A stretch of DNA of 64,000 nucleotides from Lineus longissimus (lineage: Eukaryota > Nemertea > Pilidiophora > Heteronemertea > Lineidae). Numbering within the stretch: the stretch's first letter is position 1; each line of letters opens with the position of its first letter. Location of the stretch: NCBI RefSeq assembly GCF_910592395.1, contig NC_088309.1:26166599-26230598 (forward strand). The letters run 5' to 3'. The translations under genes were made by a program, and so were the position numbers. This document shows, piece after piece, positions 24,396 through 37,400 of the stretch. The notes beneath the pieces are model-generated. The model was not told the origin of the DNA. It did not search any database and saw only the letters and a list, made by a program, of their open reading frames with translations.

Positions 24396-25324
24396 CATGA
24401 GGCAGTCAGTTACGTCATCAGCTGTTGGCATTGTCATAACGAAGTTCACCCAGGCCCTGAAAAGGTATGTGACTCACTGCACATCTACAGGGATTCATCA
24501 AAAGTCCACTTCCTCCTTGGGAAAGGCACTTTCCCATGTAAACAGATTAATTGACCATTTAGACATCTTTAATAAAAAAAACAATGAGCTTCTTATGAAT
24601 AAATGCAATTTACAAGTATAATCATTGGACTAGATACCCAACTTTGCTTTCAGTAATGCGTGAACATTTGAACATTGAAATAAAACCAGGTTGATACATT
24701 CATTTAAACCACATTTGATTCAGTAATGAGATCAGGAAAATTATCAAATATGTACAATAATCCAGGGGAGATAATTTGATCCTGGTTGCTCGGCAACACA
24801 TCCATGTTACTTGGCAGCACAATCAATGTTGCTTTGTAACACAACAATCTAAATTTACAAATGACAACCAAGGTGGAATGTTACCATGGCAACACAAAAT
24901 GGAATAAAGCCAGGAATGTCAACATAAATATCTGCATAACCCAAACATTGGGCGTCTGCCTCCTCGTCTCCATGGCAACTAATCTCTGGTGCATATCATC
25001 ATCATCAACATGATGCAGCTACAGTGCTATGGAATTGTCTTTCCTTCCTGAATAATTCCAGGATTTGTCATATAGGCCCAGCAACATTTGTTTAATTGTG
25101 TGTAAGTTACTGTTACTGCAGCAACAAAACCTTTCCTTTTTGTGTTGTGTTTCAAACAAACAATCTACTCAACCAAATTCTCTAAATTGATATGCTGTTG
25201 ACCTTTAACTATTTTAACCCTTTCAAGAAAAGATAATACTTTGAGGAAAGAGCCAACACTCTGTTTTGATTCCTTCTGAAATATGCTTTGAACCCCGAGA
25301 TTTGTCTTACTGGGAACTGGTTCT

Positions 25325-25456
25325 TTACGAGGTCACTGTTGGCATAGTTGTAGACATTGGTCTGGCAATCGACTGTCGAGGTTCGATGCTCAGCGAATGC
25401 TTGTATGTCTCTTCTTCTTCAAATAGTCGCGAGGGGTCCAGCAAATAACTTGTCAC
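25325..25456 (-). CDS. RasGRF C-terminal exon, distal copy
   Basis: 132 nt (43 codons plus TAA) after TTTTCAG, encoding [40 protein letters not shown] and VTS. It is the same length as the proximal copy and about 75% identical in protein. It begins 184 nt beyond the proximal stop. Either acceptor can serve the preceding phase-0 exon. Confidence 0.9.
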   Translation of the reverse strand: MTSYLLDPSRLFEEEETYKHSLSIEPRQSIARPMSTTMPTVTS

Positions 25457-28400
25457 CTGAAAACAACATCATTAAGATAATGAAAAGGATAGGGAGCTAA
25501 TTAACTGCACGATGCCCGAGCCTAAGACACATTGGAAATGTACACAGGATGATGGAGTTTATAGCACTTGATCTGACCAACCCAGAAGTTGCTATTGCAG
25601 TACAAACATGGCACATGGTTTACAGATTTCTATCTGGTCTTCATGAAGTTGTGGTGGGCAAGGTGGTCGCCAGGGGTCTAGCTATCGACTGTCTCGGCTC
25701 AATGATCAACGAAGCCTTGTACGTTTCTTCCTCCTCGAGTAGACGCGATGGATCTAGTAAGTAACTAGACACCTGAAAATGGACATCATTGGAATCAAAT
25801 AAAGGCAGAGCAGCAAAGCTTTGGTGGGTCACTGATAACCTAATGGTTGTGGGTTCAAATCCCATATAGACCTGTTAATGCCAAAAGCCTTGCATAATGT
25901 GATGTTCCTTCACCTGGTGTCTATATTGATGTAAGCAAAGGATTGATAACTCCAGACCTTGGCCATTATTACCGGGTTAAGACAATAAGGCCTGACTGAA
26001 CACTGCAGTGAGAAGCACAAGCAGCTGTGGTGAGCATTACAACATGCAATTTCAACAACAAAATATAGGTGCAGTCAGTCATATCCGCAGCATCACCTCT
26101 ACTCACTCATGTTGATTTCCATTAAGTTTGTGTTGTGAAGTGCAAAAACACATGACACCTTTCAGTTGTGGAGTAAACCATTGCACAAAAGTGAATTGGT
26201 GAAGTGCAGTGATCGTGTCAACATTAAAAAGCTTGCTTAGCAAACAGGTGTTACAATCGTGTTCCGATTAAATGTGAGGCAAAACAAATCGAGTTCTCAT
26301 TTTATACTTACCCTGGGGTGATGCTCGATCCTGTAGGGCGTCTGCTGAAAGAGCTGTATCTCACGGATTACATGTGCGATCTGAAACAGAGAAGGTGACA
26401 ACTTAACAAAAATGTAGGCTTCTCTTTGAATCATGGGTTCCTGCTCCAACACTTTAGGTGGTTCCTTCAACTAATGTCCTTTCCATTGCTTTTTGACTGC
26501 GGATTGATTTCCACCTACATGTACATTACAAACACAGGCAATTTGATATTGGAGACAAGATTAATACGAAACCAAGCTTACCATTCTCATCTTGGAGAAG
26601 TTGACCAAGGATTCTTCTGTCTTGTTTGGTGTTCCTTCCTCAATGAAGGAAAGATCTGTCAAATACATGCCCAAGTAGGGGATGCAAGGAGGATCACACC
26701 TAATAAAGAAACATCTGTTTTAGAGACAAAATATATTACATTCAAACTCGTTATACTCAACTCACTGAAGAATTCATTCGCCAGTGCCTTATTGAAAAGA
26801 TGATAGAAGTGTCTTTCACCCCCCAAAAACTGAGATATCAGTTGATTGAAATCTCACCTGTGCAGCGCATCTCGCATATTCTTGAAACGGCCATCTGATG
26901 AGACGAGCGTTTGTAACTTCTCGATCATCTGCTTGGTCTGAAAAAGACAATTCAGCTCTCACAGAAATCTAAAAAAATGATTTGTTTTGATATCAAACCT
27001 TTGATGAGCTGTAACCTCAAGTGCCATTTTTCGTTACGGAAGTAAAAGCAAGAGAGTAGGGGCGTAGTCAAAGGCACCAGAGGAATTGCAAGAATCCTAA
27101 ACCACGAAATTTTCACAAGCATCGTATTTTTGCGCATTCTGCAACCTGAGTCGTGATCGAACATCATCACTGTAAACTCAGAAATTTCACAAACATTAAG
27201 CATCGTAAAAATTTCGAGGTTTACAGTATTATGAAAAGCATCAACACAACCTCCTCATGCATCATTATCTTTGAAACCTAACCTGCGGTCTGAGAGAAGT
27301 TTCCATAAATTCCTTCCAAGAATTCTGCCAATATAAAAATTTAGTGTTCAATTTCTAATCTAGTACTTTTTGATGGAACTCCTTTCTATTCCTATCGAAG
27401 TCCTTGCTCAAAGTGCTTCTTTGTCCATACGATTTGGGATCTTTGAGACATCTTTTCGTACTTGATTTACAGGACACTTATTGGTATATATATCGAAAAG
27501 CCAAAACTGGCCGTGGCTCATCATGGAAACTCAATCATATGAAATGTGATATCAGTGCAAAGGGTATACTGGCTTCTCACAGCCAATAGTAGTTTGGTGT
27601 TTGTTCACTACAGATCCATACCTGCTTTGGTAGTCGGTCCCACGTCCTCTTGAGCCGATACACTGAGCTGTTGACGAATGCCGCACAGATTTGTAGCACA
27701 CCGTTATAGTTATGCATACACCTACAGATGTCTGCAATAGCTGCCCACTTCTCAATACAAGCCACACGATCCATGATGCCACAGCGGCCTACAATCTCAG
27801 AGACGACCAAGCGACTGACTTCGTTGAATCGTTTACTGACGAGCAGCACATGGGGAGCTTTGTTGGCTTTGTCAGGCTTCATCCAGGCTTGGCCCAGCAA
27901 CTCCCTGAAAAAGATATTACATTCAATGAAAAGGAGTTTCTCCAAGGAAATGATCATGACTTGTATTCCAGTCCAGAACATTATGAGAACAGACCAAATT
28001 ATACCGTTTTGATGATGTCTAAACAGTTTGTACTGCGAGGCATAACCAGATGCGAGACGTGACATCGCTGCTGTGAATGACACCAATTAAGCTGTAGCAA
28101 ATTGTGGAATGTCCAATGGTAAAGTGGTTAATTCACCGCCATGTTCTTCACAATCACAGTCTACATGCTTCTCAAGCAGTTCAGCACAGTGACTGTCATA
28201 AAATGGTATCAAGTTCTTTCTCAGCTACCATTAATTCGAATACATGTGGCTATATCTTGCTACTCACTCGCTGCGTATAGACTTGAATATCTGGTGGTCA
28301 AGATATGTGAGCTGTTCTGCGATGTCGAGAGCTGATAATGAATCGAATGAATCTTTTGATGGCGACTGAAAAGTAGAGTAAATTATTGATATAACAACAA

Positions 28401-31400
28401 TTTCACAAGGCACAGAACCCCATATATGCCTGGGAAAATGTATACAATCCAGGGTTGCCCAAAGTTGGGAGGCCTGTCTGATTCTCAACAAGATGGAAAC
28501 TGATTCTCTGGAGTGGTGATGAGAATCGGAAGTATATGAAGAAGCTGCACTTACTGAAGGTGAATTGAGAAGAGCTTTGAGATCAACCTTCTTCGGGTCG
28601 ACATCATCTTTCATGATGGTCCTTAGAATGCTTGCAGCTGCCTTGTGTTCTGCTGGCAATAGGTTCGCATTGCACACCATCTCTTCGAGGAGATCCTGAA
28701 CCTGCTTCTTCAAGGTGAAGTCAGATTCGAAATCCTGAAATTGGACAAATAACATCAAAGACCAATTGGTGATAGAATCAACATGCCAATGAGGAAACCA
28801 GAAGTCCGCCACAGCCATGTGTCTCTTTTATGCTAGTAGTGATCAATTACAAGATATTGTAGTCTTTTAGAGTGACTTGTAACTGAACTTAATTGGCATA
28901 TAACACGTATGATTTTGTTCAGAATTCATTTCAGAAATGCCACTGTTACAACTGACTTATGTTACAAATAGCGACTGAACTAACAGTTTGTAGACAATTG
29001 TAGTATCGTTACTTAACTTACCTGTGAATGTTTAGATACCCAATGTTTGAGGACATTTAACACCCTCATCGTAGCTGCAGTGCTAATCACAGACTGTCTC
29101 TTCTGAAGATAAGGCTTCAAATCACACGGACCTGAAACATTACATAGTCAGAAATGGTAAGCGAACTTGAAATGAGCAGAAGTCAGATATGGCCTAGATA
29201 GGCCTATCCCTAAAAAATGGCCCTTCCAGTTGATGAGAAGGTTTGATCTACGCCATCCTTAGGCCCTTGAGCCCATTTAAAGGTACGGTTGTTCACAGTG
29301 GTCATATTGGCCTGACTATGTAGTAGGATTTCTACAGGCCTGCCAGGTAAGAGGGCAAAAACTGTCTTCTCAGTGTGTCAGCGGTCAGTGGAACACTTGT
29401 CAGGATGGATTTTCATTGAAACAGAAACCCACGGCTCCTTTCACCTCTAGATCACTCATGATTTCAAAATATCCCCCATAACTCAGATGAAATGAAAGAG
29501 CAAAAAGTTAAAAGAAATTCTATGTCACGGATGCAACCAATGCACCAATGAGTCATAAACATACCAGAACAGAAAAAAACGGTGTTTACTAGTAACAGGA
29601 TGTACCTCAAATCCATCTAAGACAAAATAGCACAAGGATGAAACAGATATGCTTAGTTAGAATACGGACATCAAATGTTAAAGGGAATATGTCATAAATA
29701 ACTTAGAAACTGCAGATATAAGCTGGTGCAAAAGTAAATTCACCTTTTTACCTCAAGTCCAAATATTTTTTTAACTTTTTTTTCTGCTCAAAATGATGCA
29801 ACATCATCAGACCAAAAGTTTTTTTGTCTTTGAAAATTTTTCAGAATTTTGAATTTTTTTCTGCTACCCCAAACCCTTACCCTGAAAAATTCTTGAGTCC
29901 AAATATTTTTTCACTTGTTTTTTTTCTGCTCAAAATGAAGCAACATCATCAGTCCAAAAACTTTTTTGGCTTTGAAAATTTTTCAGAATTCTGAACTTAT
30001 GAATAAGTTCAACAATTTTGGTGTGAAAACCTAATCATGCATTTTGTGCCCAGATTTTCAACGTCACTAACACGACCACCCCGGTAACGCGACCATTCAA
30101 TCTCGGTCCCATGAGTGGTCATGTTATCAAGGTTCCACTGTACTACAATCTTAACCCTTTACGGACTAAGGAATCAAAGTACCCATGATATCGAGTTGGA
30201 ACCTTTAATGAGATAATGCTGGGTGAACACAATAGTTCACACAGTTTGCACACAGAGGGCCTTGCAGATTACACCAAAAAAGTATTCACAAACTGTTGGC
30301 AGAAAGGGTGTGTAAAATGTCTGATTGATTAAAGAACATCCTCTACAGAGAAACTCTGTAAACTTTATCAGTCCAGTCCGGCATGATCTGGAGACACCCC
30401 AATCTGCTCTGGCATGATCTTGAGATCCGGAGCAAGTTTTTAATACATGAGGCTTCAGTTAGTCCTTAAAAGGTGTAAGGGAGAAATACAATATAACAGC
30501 AGTATATTACAGGCAGTATTCATATGCCGAAACCTGCTCTTCTGCTTTGAGCAGCACTGTCTACCTCATCAGACATTCTCTCAATAAACTCTCCTCGATG
30601 CTTACAATCTCACGAGCATCTATTTCTCTAAGAAGCTCACAATACTCAGGTATATTTATATAATATCTGGCAATACGCCTGGTACTCATAAGAATGCCTG
30701 GGGCTATAGCAGCAGGTATTGGCAGATGAGTACTGCCTGTAATATACAATATAACAACCTCATCATATCTGTACAAAAGTAAAAGGACACTCCGATGCTA
30801 ATTGGTTGACGCTGGGATGACCATTAGGGAGCTACTATTATCAAGAATTGATAAAGACTAGTCTTTACTTATTCTTGATATTATGTTAATAACATGGATG
30901 CAAGAAGGCAGGTTGCCCTGTTAGTGACTGTGGGAAGGAAACAGAGTGGAGAATGGGCAAATTATAAGGTCGGAATCAATCAACTACTGGAGAGGAGAAC
31001 GTCACCTGAAAATTACACCTCAATATCTTAAGATTGGTAGCAAAAGTGTCTCAACTTGCCCTGTTTCAGCTTTTGATTTCAATACTTATTACGGACAACA
31101 GAACTTGTGAAAAATGTACTACTATTCATTATGATGGACAGTGTTTGAGGTCCAGTGCAGTTCAGGTCCATGTGCGATGTCTGGCCATGCACTGGGCATG
31201 CATATATGCATGCATTACATCATAGCTGCTGCCTGTCTAAGAGTATGAAACTACCAATTAAATCATCTGTAGCTGTAACAAAGTGCAATTTCCAAATGAT
31301 AAAGTATAATGTGATTGAATGATACTAAAGTTTACGTGTATACCAGTTTCCGAAAAGCCCTTTTATAACCAAGTCCTTTTGAAATTTTTCAAAGGTACAT

Positions 31401-34400
31401 CAAGTGACTTAATCACTGTTGACAGTATTTGAAAGGGAAAGAACTGAGCAATGTTACAACTAAGGTCAGAACAGCAACTGGAAAGTAAGGCGCTTCAGAG
31501 CGCACTGCACAGAAGCAATATTTATCGCAGGAACAATCAGACATTGCTGCAACATGCGATGGATATCAAACCGTCTGATTTTATCGGAGATCCCAGTGAC
31601 TTTGATTTTACCCGCAGACATTTGTGACCTTTCGTCGCTCACTGCAGTGATATTTATCACATGTTGCTGCTATTAAGATTGCTTGTCTGCAGTGCGCTTA
31701 GGGTTCTACCCGGGGCCATGCAGGTATTGGTTCCACTTGAATGCCACAAGTCATGTTAGTAAGACTGACCATCTACCCAAAGAAAACCATAGGAAAAAAA
31801 TCAGAACTTTGAAAAGCTCCAGTATGACAGTCTATTACGACTTCAAGCAATTTTGAAAGGCTTCAATAGCATAACATACAGTCCAAATCACAATTGACAT
31901 CCGTCCTGCATCGCATCAGTAACGAGTTGCGCGCCTATGACGCACCAGTGACACGCTCATCTCTTAATGTTTCATGTATATTACGCTGGGTGAAAATGGT
32001 GCACCAATGACGTGATTTACTGGATGTCAATTGTGATTAGGACTGGAATGCCCAAAGATGACATGAACTTCATATGAAATTGTGCCTTGTTTGGCTGATT
32101 TTAGGGCAGATGGTCTGAGTAACCGTCAATGACAATAAGCTGGATGCAAAAAAATGTTGGCTAAGTACCAGTACTGGCCACGGAGAGCCGACCATGTTGG
32201 TTACCAAAGATGGTTAACGAGGACCCTGTAAGAGGTATATTCATACTCATAAATCAGCAGATTGCTGTCGTAAGGAGAACTGGCATTTTAATCAGACATA
32301 TAGGCCTAAGGTACAAAATGCATAGCCCACCACCAAATTTATGAAATGCAGAGTAGTTCTTGTAGACCACCACCCAAGGATTACCTTTTGGCTTAGGAGG
32401 AAGAGCACTATCTTCAATAAACAAACAGAAGAGGTTAGAAATGCCTACCAACAAGCCAGAAGAGCTGTCCTCTGAAGCACCAGTAGGCCAGATACCCTGA
32501 GTATTTGATTTCTACATCTACAAAGCTTCTTTGCCCCTATCAATTTGGGTCACACACAGACACTATTAAGCGTAAAGACGGTCCTTCAAATGGAGATCTG
32601 CCTTTGAAAGAGTGCCAAAGTGCAATAGCTTTCATTTGAAAGACAACCTTATTTTTAGCCTTTCGTTGTGCAGTCGTACCAAAAATCTCTCAGGCATTCT
32701 AACAAACTGGATGAAATCAATCAAACGTTAACATCTAGCATACTAAAAATATGTGTTCTATAAAGCAAGTGCGAGTGCATCTTTAAATTCTTCAGGGGTT
32801 AACATCTAGTGTATGAAATGTTTGTGTTCATCTATGAAGCAAGTGCCAGTGCCATCTTTCAATTCTAAGTAAATTACATCTAATCATCAAGCATCCCAGA
32901 GAGCTACAATGTATCACCAAACTTTCTACAAATGCTACTACACTGATTAACCAGAAATATTTGTAAAACGTCAACAAAAGCATTTCAATTCTAGACTGCA
33001 GAAAAGAAAGACATCATGATAATTCAACTGATTACAAAGATTGTAACATTAGTTCTTGTTTGAGTAAATCTCAGCCAAAATTGGATCTTCTCATTGCCCA
33101 TGGGGAAAGTCTGTCAGCATCCATCATTGCTCAAAGGTCCAGTCACAATTACCCCTCTCATGAAAATATTCAGCCCGCAACATAAAGGGGGTTATGGAAT
33201 TGGGCATCTAGCACACATTGTAAAATGCCCAAGATTGGCTGAACTTCACTCCAGTTTCAAAACCTCCGTCCGAGGCTATCGTCATATTTACCTGCGCTGT
33301 TGAACCTTCCAATTCCTCTCGGATGACCTGACGGAGGATTGCTAGCCCCAGCCGTCGCAATCGCAAATGCTGACGCAGCAGCTGTGGAACTTGACCTTTT
33401 ATGGAGAAATAGACAAGGTGAGTTCGCATCGTTTATGAGAATCAGATATAACAACAGGTAAAGAGCAAGGAGCAGATCAACAATCCAACCCTTTTAGCCC
33501 TATATTGACCAACCAAGCAACTGCTTTTTATAGCTTACACTATAAGCACCTCAAATCATAGAAATGGACTGAGGTATTGATGATTGTATTTCTTATGAAT
33601 TCAGTGGCTAAAATCTTCTTTTGGTACTGATACACCCCCCCCCCCCCCCCCAACAGCTTGACCCCCATTCTTGGGATAACCAACTGAACTGCCTCATCTT
33701 GGTGACTTTTTGGGACAAACTACCCCTTTTACATCAACACTTTACACGTAATAGTTCAATGTTGCATGGCTTTATATCAGATACCTACCAAAAATATAAC
33801 ATGGGAATGGTTGATAATAGTAATGGTGTAAAGGTTAGTGAAATAGATCTGATAGATTGTCTAGCGAAAGAGTTCAAGTTGCTAAAAGAACTATTCAAAT
33901 TATTTAAAAGTTCAAGTAACTAAAAACTGCAAGAATCACCCTGTCTGTGAATTAATTTGGCACATTGGATGCATTAGATGCACCAGGGGGTATTCAACAA
34001 ATGAAATATCAACAACTCAATACAAAGAGAGAAGCAGAAGATGTACCTTAATCGGCAATAGAAACATTCCAAATTCACGTGAAATATCCAATAGTATGGA
34101 CTCATTTAATATACCTACCGACAAACAAACTGTGTAACCAGCTGGAGTCCCTTAAAAGTCACTCAGGGCTATCAATTCACTGCATTCCCAACTCTTAAAT
34201 CTAGGTTTTACCAGAGTTTAACGAGTTACCATACTCTTCTTTTTTAGATTGTTCAACTGACTCAAAGAGATATACTGCATGCAACTTAGTGAACGATAGC
34301 AGCTCGTTCAATCAAGTAATAGGGCGACACAAAGATAGACTACTCATGGCATTACCGACCACTGACAACGCAACAAGTTCAGTAGTGCAGCGGCTGTTAT

Positions 34401-37400
34401 CGTCTTTCTTACGTCAGCCATGTCATCTTTGATTCATGATTATATCAGTCATGCCATTTTCGATTCTTACACACAACGGTGGCATCATGACATAATGTCA
34501 GCAACATCCCAGCACTGGATATTGCTACATTCTAAACTCATCTTCGTGCCACCCTATTATCAAGTAGTGGAAGAATGAATGGTAAAAAGTGCAAGCAAAG
34601 GAAAATGTATGCGGGTAAACCCTATTAATGGCTCAAGGCATCAAACTGGCCATTTTAGTATGATGGAGTTCTGGTGACAATGCATGTTCTTGTAAACTCA
34701 GATAATAGCCTATACCTTCGTTGACATCAGATAATGGACCCGAAACTTTCCTTTAACTTAAAATACCTGCACCAAAACATGAGACGATGATTTCAGGAAT
34801 TTGATGCAATCCAGACGATCGTCATTCCACTTGTTCAGTCATAACCCATAAAGTGAGCAGTCATGCACAGAATCCCTGATCTACAACAGAAATACAGCTC
34901 AATGATATTGAATGATAAAAATAGTAATTCTGTTGTAAACATGATCATGAAATGGAGGGGTTGGGATAGATAGGATTTGGCAATACTGCCTCATGCATCA
35001 TTCAAACTGTCATTATTCTCAGCAAAGAATCATTGCTCATCCAAATATGAGAAAGACTAAGAATCTGCCCAAGGTTGAGAGGTTAGGGGTTCTGTTATTA
35101 GGGTTTCATGGGCGGCATTCATAGGAAACTATGCCGTGATTCACATGCTTTTCGATGCATTCCCGACACATTCCTGATACCTTACGGGCAAAAAAGTAGT
35201 GTCGGTGTTCTTGACAAATGAAAGGAAGAGAGCTCACAGGACTTAAACACAATTCTTTACCAATTGAGTTGCTGACAAGAGTAGTGTCACCATTGTGATA
35301 AGAATCATGCATTAAAAGTGTATTTGCGTCCTTAGCGCACTCTGCCCTTGAAAATTCTCATGAAAGATAGCAACACTGTCTATCTGTTCATGTCAACAAC
35401 TGATTCTTTTCAAAAGTGCGCTTATGTCCTGTGTCCTTCAGATATTTCTTCCATGTACATTGCTGCAGAGAGACTTGGTATCAAGTCATCGACGGAACCT
35501 GTTTGGTAACGTGTCAAGAATGTGTAGGAATGTCTCGCATGCTCGGGAATGTGTCTTGAATTGATGGATCACCGCAAGTGCTGGAAACTGCAACATTGTA
35601 ACCAGAACTCCCACCATATTAATTGCCATAGGAATGAAAATAAAAACTGGCGTGAAATGTATTCTACCTTCTTGCATTCAATTGGGCTAGCTGCGTCATG
35701 AGACTGTAAGAGTGAGAGGCACTGCATGTTTACCACATGTTACCATAGTTACAAGCACGTGAAGCTACCAGGATGGGAAGCTCAGTAATAAGACACTACG
35801 TCCAATTGCAAAGTGAGGTTATCTATCGGAACTTGTTGTTCAGTGCAACTTATTGCTTTTGGTTACTGGCACCAATTATGCCTCAAGAAAGAACTCCTTT
35901 CAATGTATCAAAACTTCTGAGTGGTTTTGCCGTCCCACATATTCCTACTCTTTTAAATAACTGCATAGGCCAGCCCAGGCTGCATTTTGACTCAATCCAA
36001 GATGTCTATTGAAATCCAAAATGGACTAGAAACAAATGGTGAGAGAATGACAACTGGTAATAAACTCACTTTGCAAGGATAAAGAGAACAAACAAAGGTA
36101 GAGCAGTCACTCAAGTTTCAAACAGAACCATAAGAAATTATCAGAATCTACTCAAATAACACAAATACAGGATGAACTCTTTTGCACTTATTTTGGATTT
36201 GGTCTGATGTCAGTGTTAGAATCAATGCAAGAATGTACAAATTGCATCAATAGAAGTCATGCAACTTCACCGTAAGCAAGAATTAATAAAGAATCTTCAT
36301 CAATACTTGCCATAAGACAAAAGGTTAGTTTGGTTACTTTCAATTGCACAGAATACATGTAGTAGGGCTCTGCGATACCAGTGATATTACCTGATCAATG
36401 ACAAAGTGGTGCAAACATGCCATCTGAGGAGTACAAGCCATGACCAAAAAGATCTGACATTCGAACCACAGTGCGTCATTACAATGAGTTTCTGACTTAG
36501 TGTCTGCTTGGTTTTGTTTGTTCTTTCCTGGTGAATACGATGTACACATCCGACAAGACTGACTGGACGTAAAGCAGTTAGACGAGGTTGGAAATTGAGG
36601 GACCACGATCTTGGTATCCACATCATATCTCACAAAACCCATATTGCTACTTACACACAATGCCAAAATCATGACGAAGGAGCTATTTTTGTATCCCTCA
36701 TCTCAGTTGTGATTCTTAAACCAACTTCTGATAAGAGTTAAAATACGATTGTGGATGTCAAGACTGGGTTGGATTAGGTGTCTACAAACTTGAGCACGAA
36801 CAGACACTGAGTGCATTGGTGCTTATGTTTCAGTTAGATTATGTTAGTAAGGACAATTGGGGTACCAGAGCTACGTTATCTATCGATGATAAAGTGTATA
36901 ACCTGAGGTCTCAATTGTAAATTCAATGTGGGAAAGAGTGTGTGTTCATGTTGTTTGAAAGGTCTCTGTATGTTTCCAAAACTGACCGCAGATGCGGAAC
37001 CTGGTCTCAAGCCCTTGGTTGTCAAGGCAACAAGTGTTTAACCTGTTGCTATGAATTATCCCAAAGGCAATGAAAGCTATTCTTAAAGGATGAATATCTC
37101 AACATAACGCCTGGCCGGCACCTTTGAAGCCTGCCGAGTTCCTAGATGGCAATGTGAATGACCACAAACATCCTACCAACAGTTTGTGTTTACTTCTGGA
37201 TGCATATCATAGCAGAGTCTGTGATTATCATAAATGGCGGCCCAGCATTATCTCACGAGATTCCTCTTTTAACGTCTGCAGCCAGTTCTACTACAAACTA
37301 AACTAAGTGGAAGAGATTTTGAGCTTGAGACTCTTTCTGACATGACTGAAAGATTCCTAAAGGTCAAATTACGAATATACGCATGCACAAACGTCCTGGT

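Larger units (their letters stand above)
17116..25324 (-). other. Probable long 3' UTR of the RasGRF gene
   Basis: About 8.2 kb follow the distal RasGRF stop codon without recognisable coding sequence. An AATAAA on the minus strand (17140-17145) before a sharp change into satellite DNA is a good candidate end. Other minus-strand AATAAA-like sites occur earlier and could give shorter forms. The stretch contains minisatellites near 19170-19470 and 20560-20790 and an inverted repeat at 23990-24395. The extent is inferred; no transcript evidence is available. Confidence 0.4.
29132..32384 (-). other. RasGRF intron with tandem T-rich duplication and two mobile fragments
   Basis: Contains a direct duplication with a 139-bp period (29755-29867 and 29894-30000, landmark TTTCTGCTCAAAATGA.GCAACATCATCAG), a pogo-like half element at 30070-30142, and a palindromic element at 31483-31705. 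Minus-strand open frames at 30561-30776 and 31466-31660 show nothing recognisable. Confidence 0.6.

Noticed and set aside
25790-25875. Possible tRNA gene
   Set aside because: A B box is present but the acceptor stem and a full cloverleaf cannot be formed; a SINE-type fragment is more likely.
27712-28062. Plus-strand open frames over the CDC25 domain
   Set aside because: Antisense to the 283-nt CDC25 exon, which has clear motifs.
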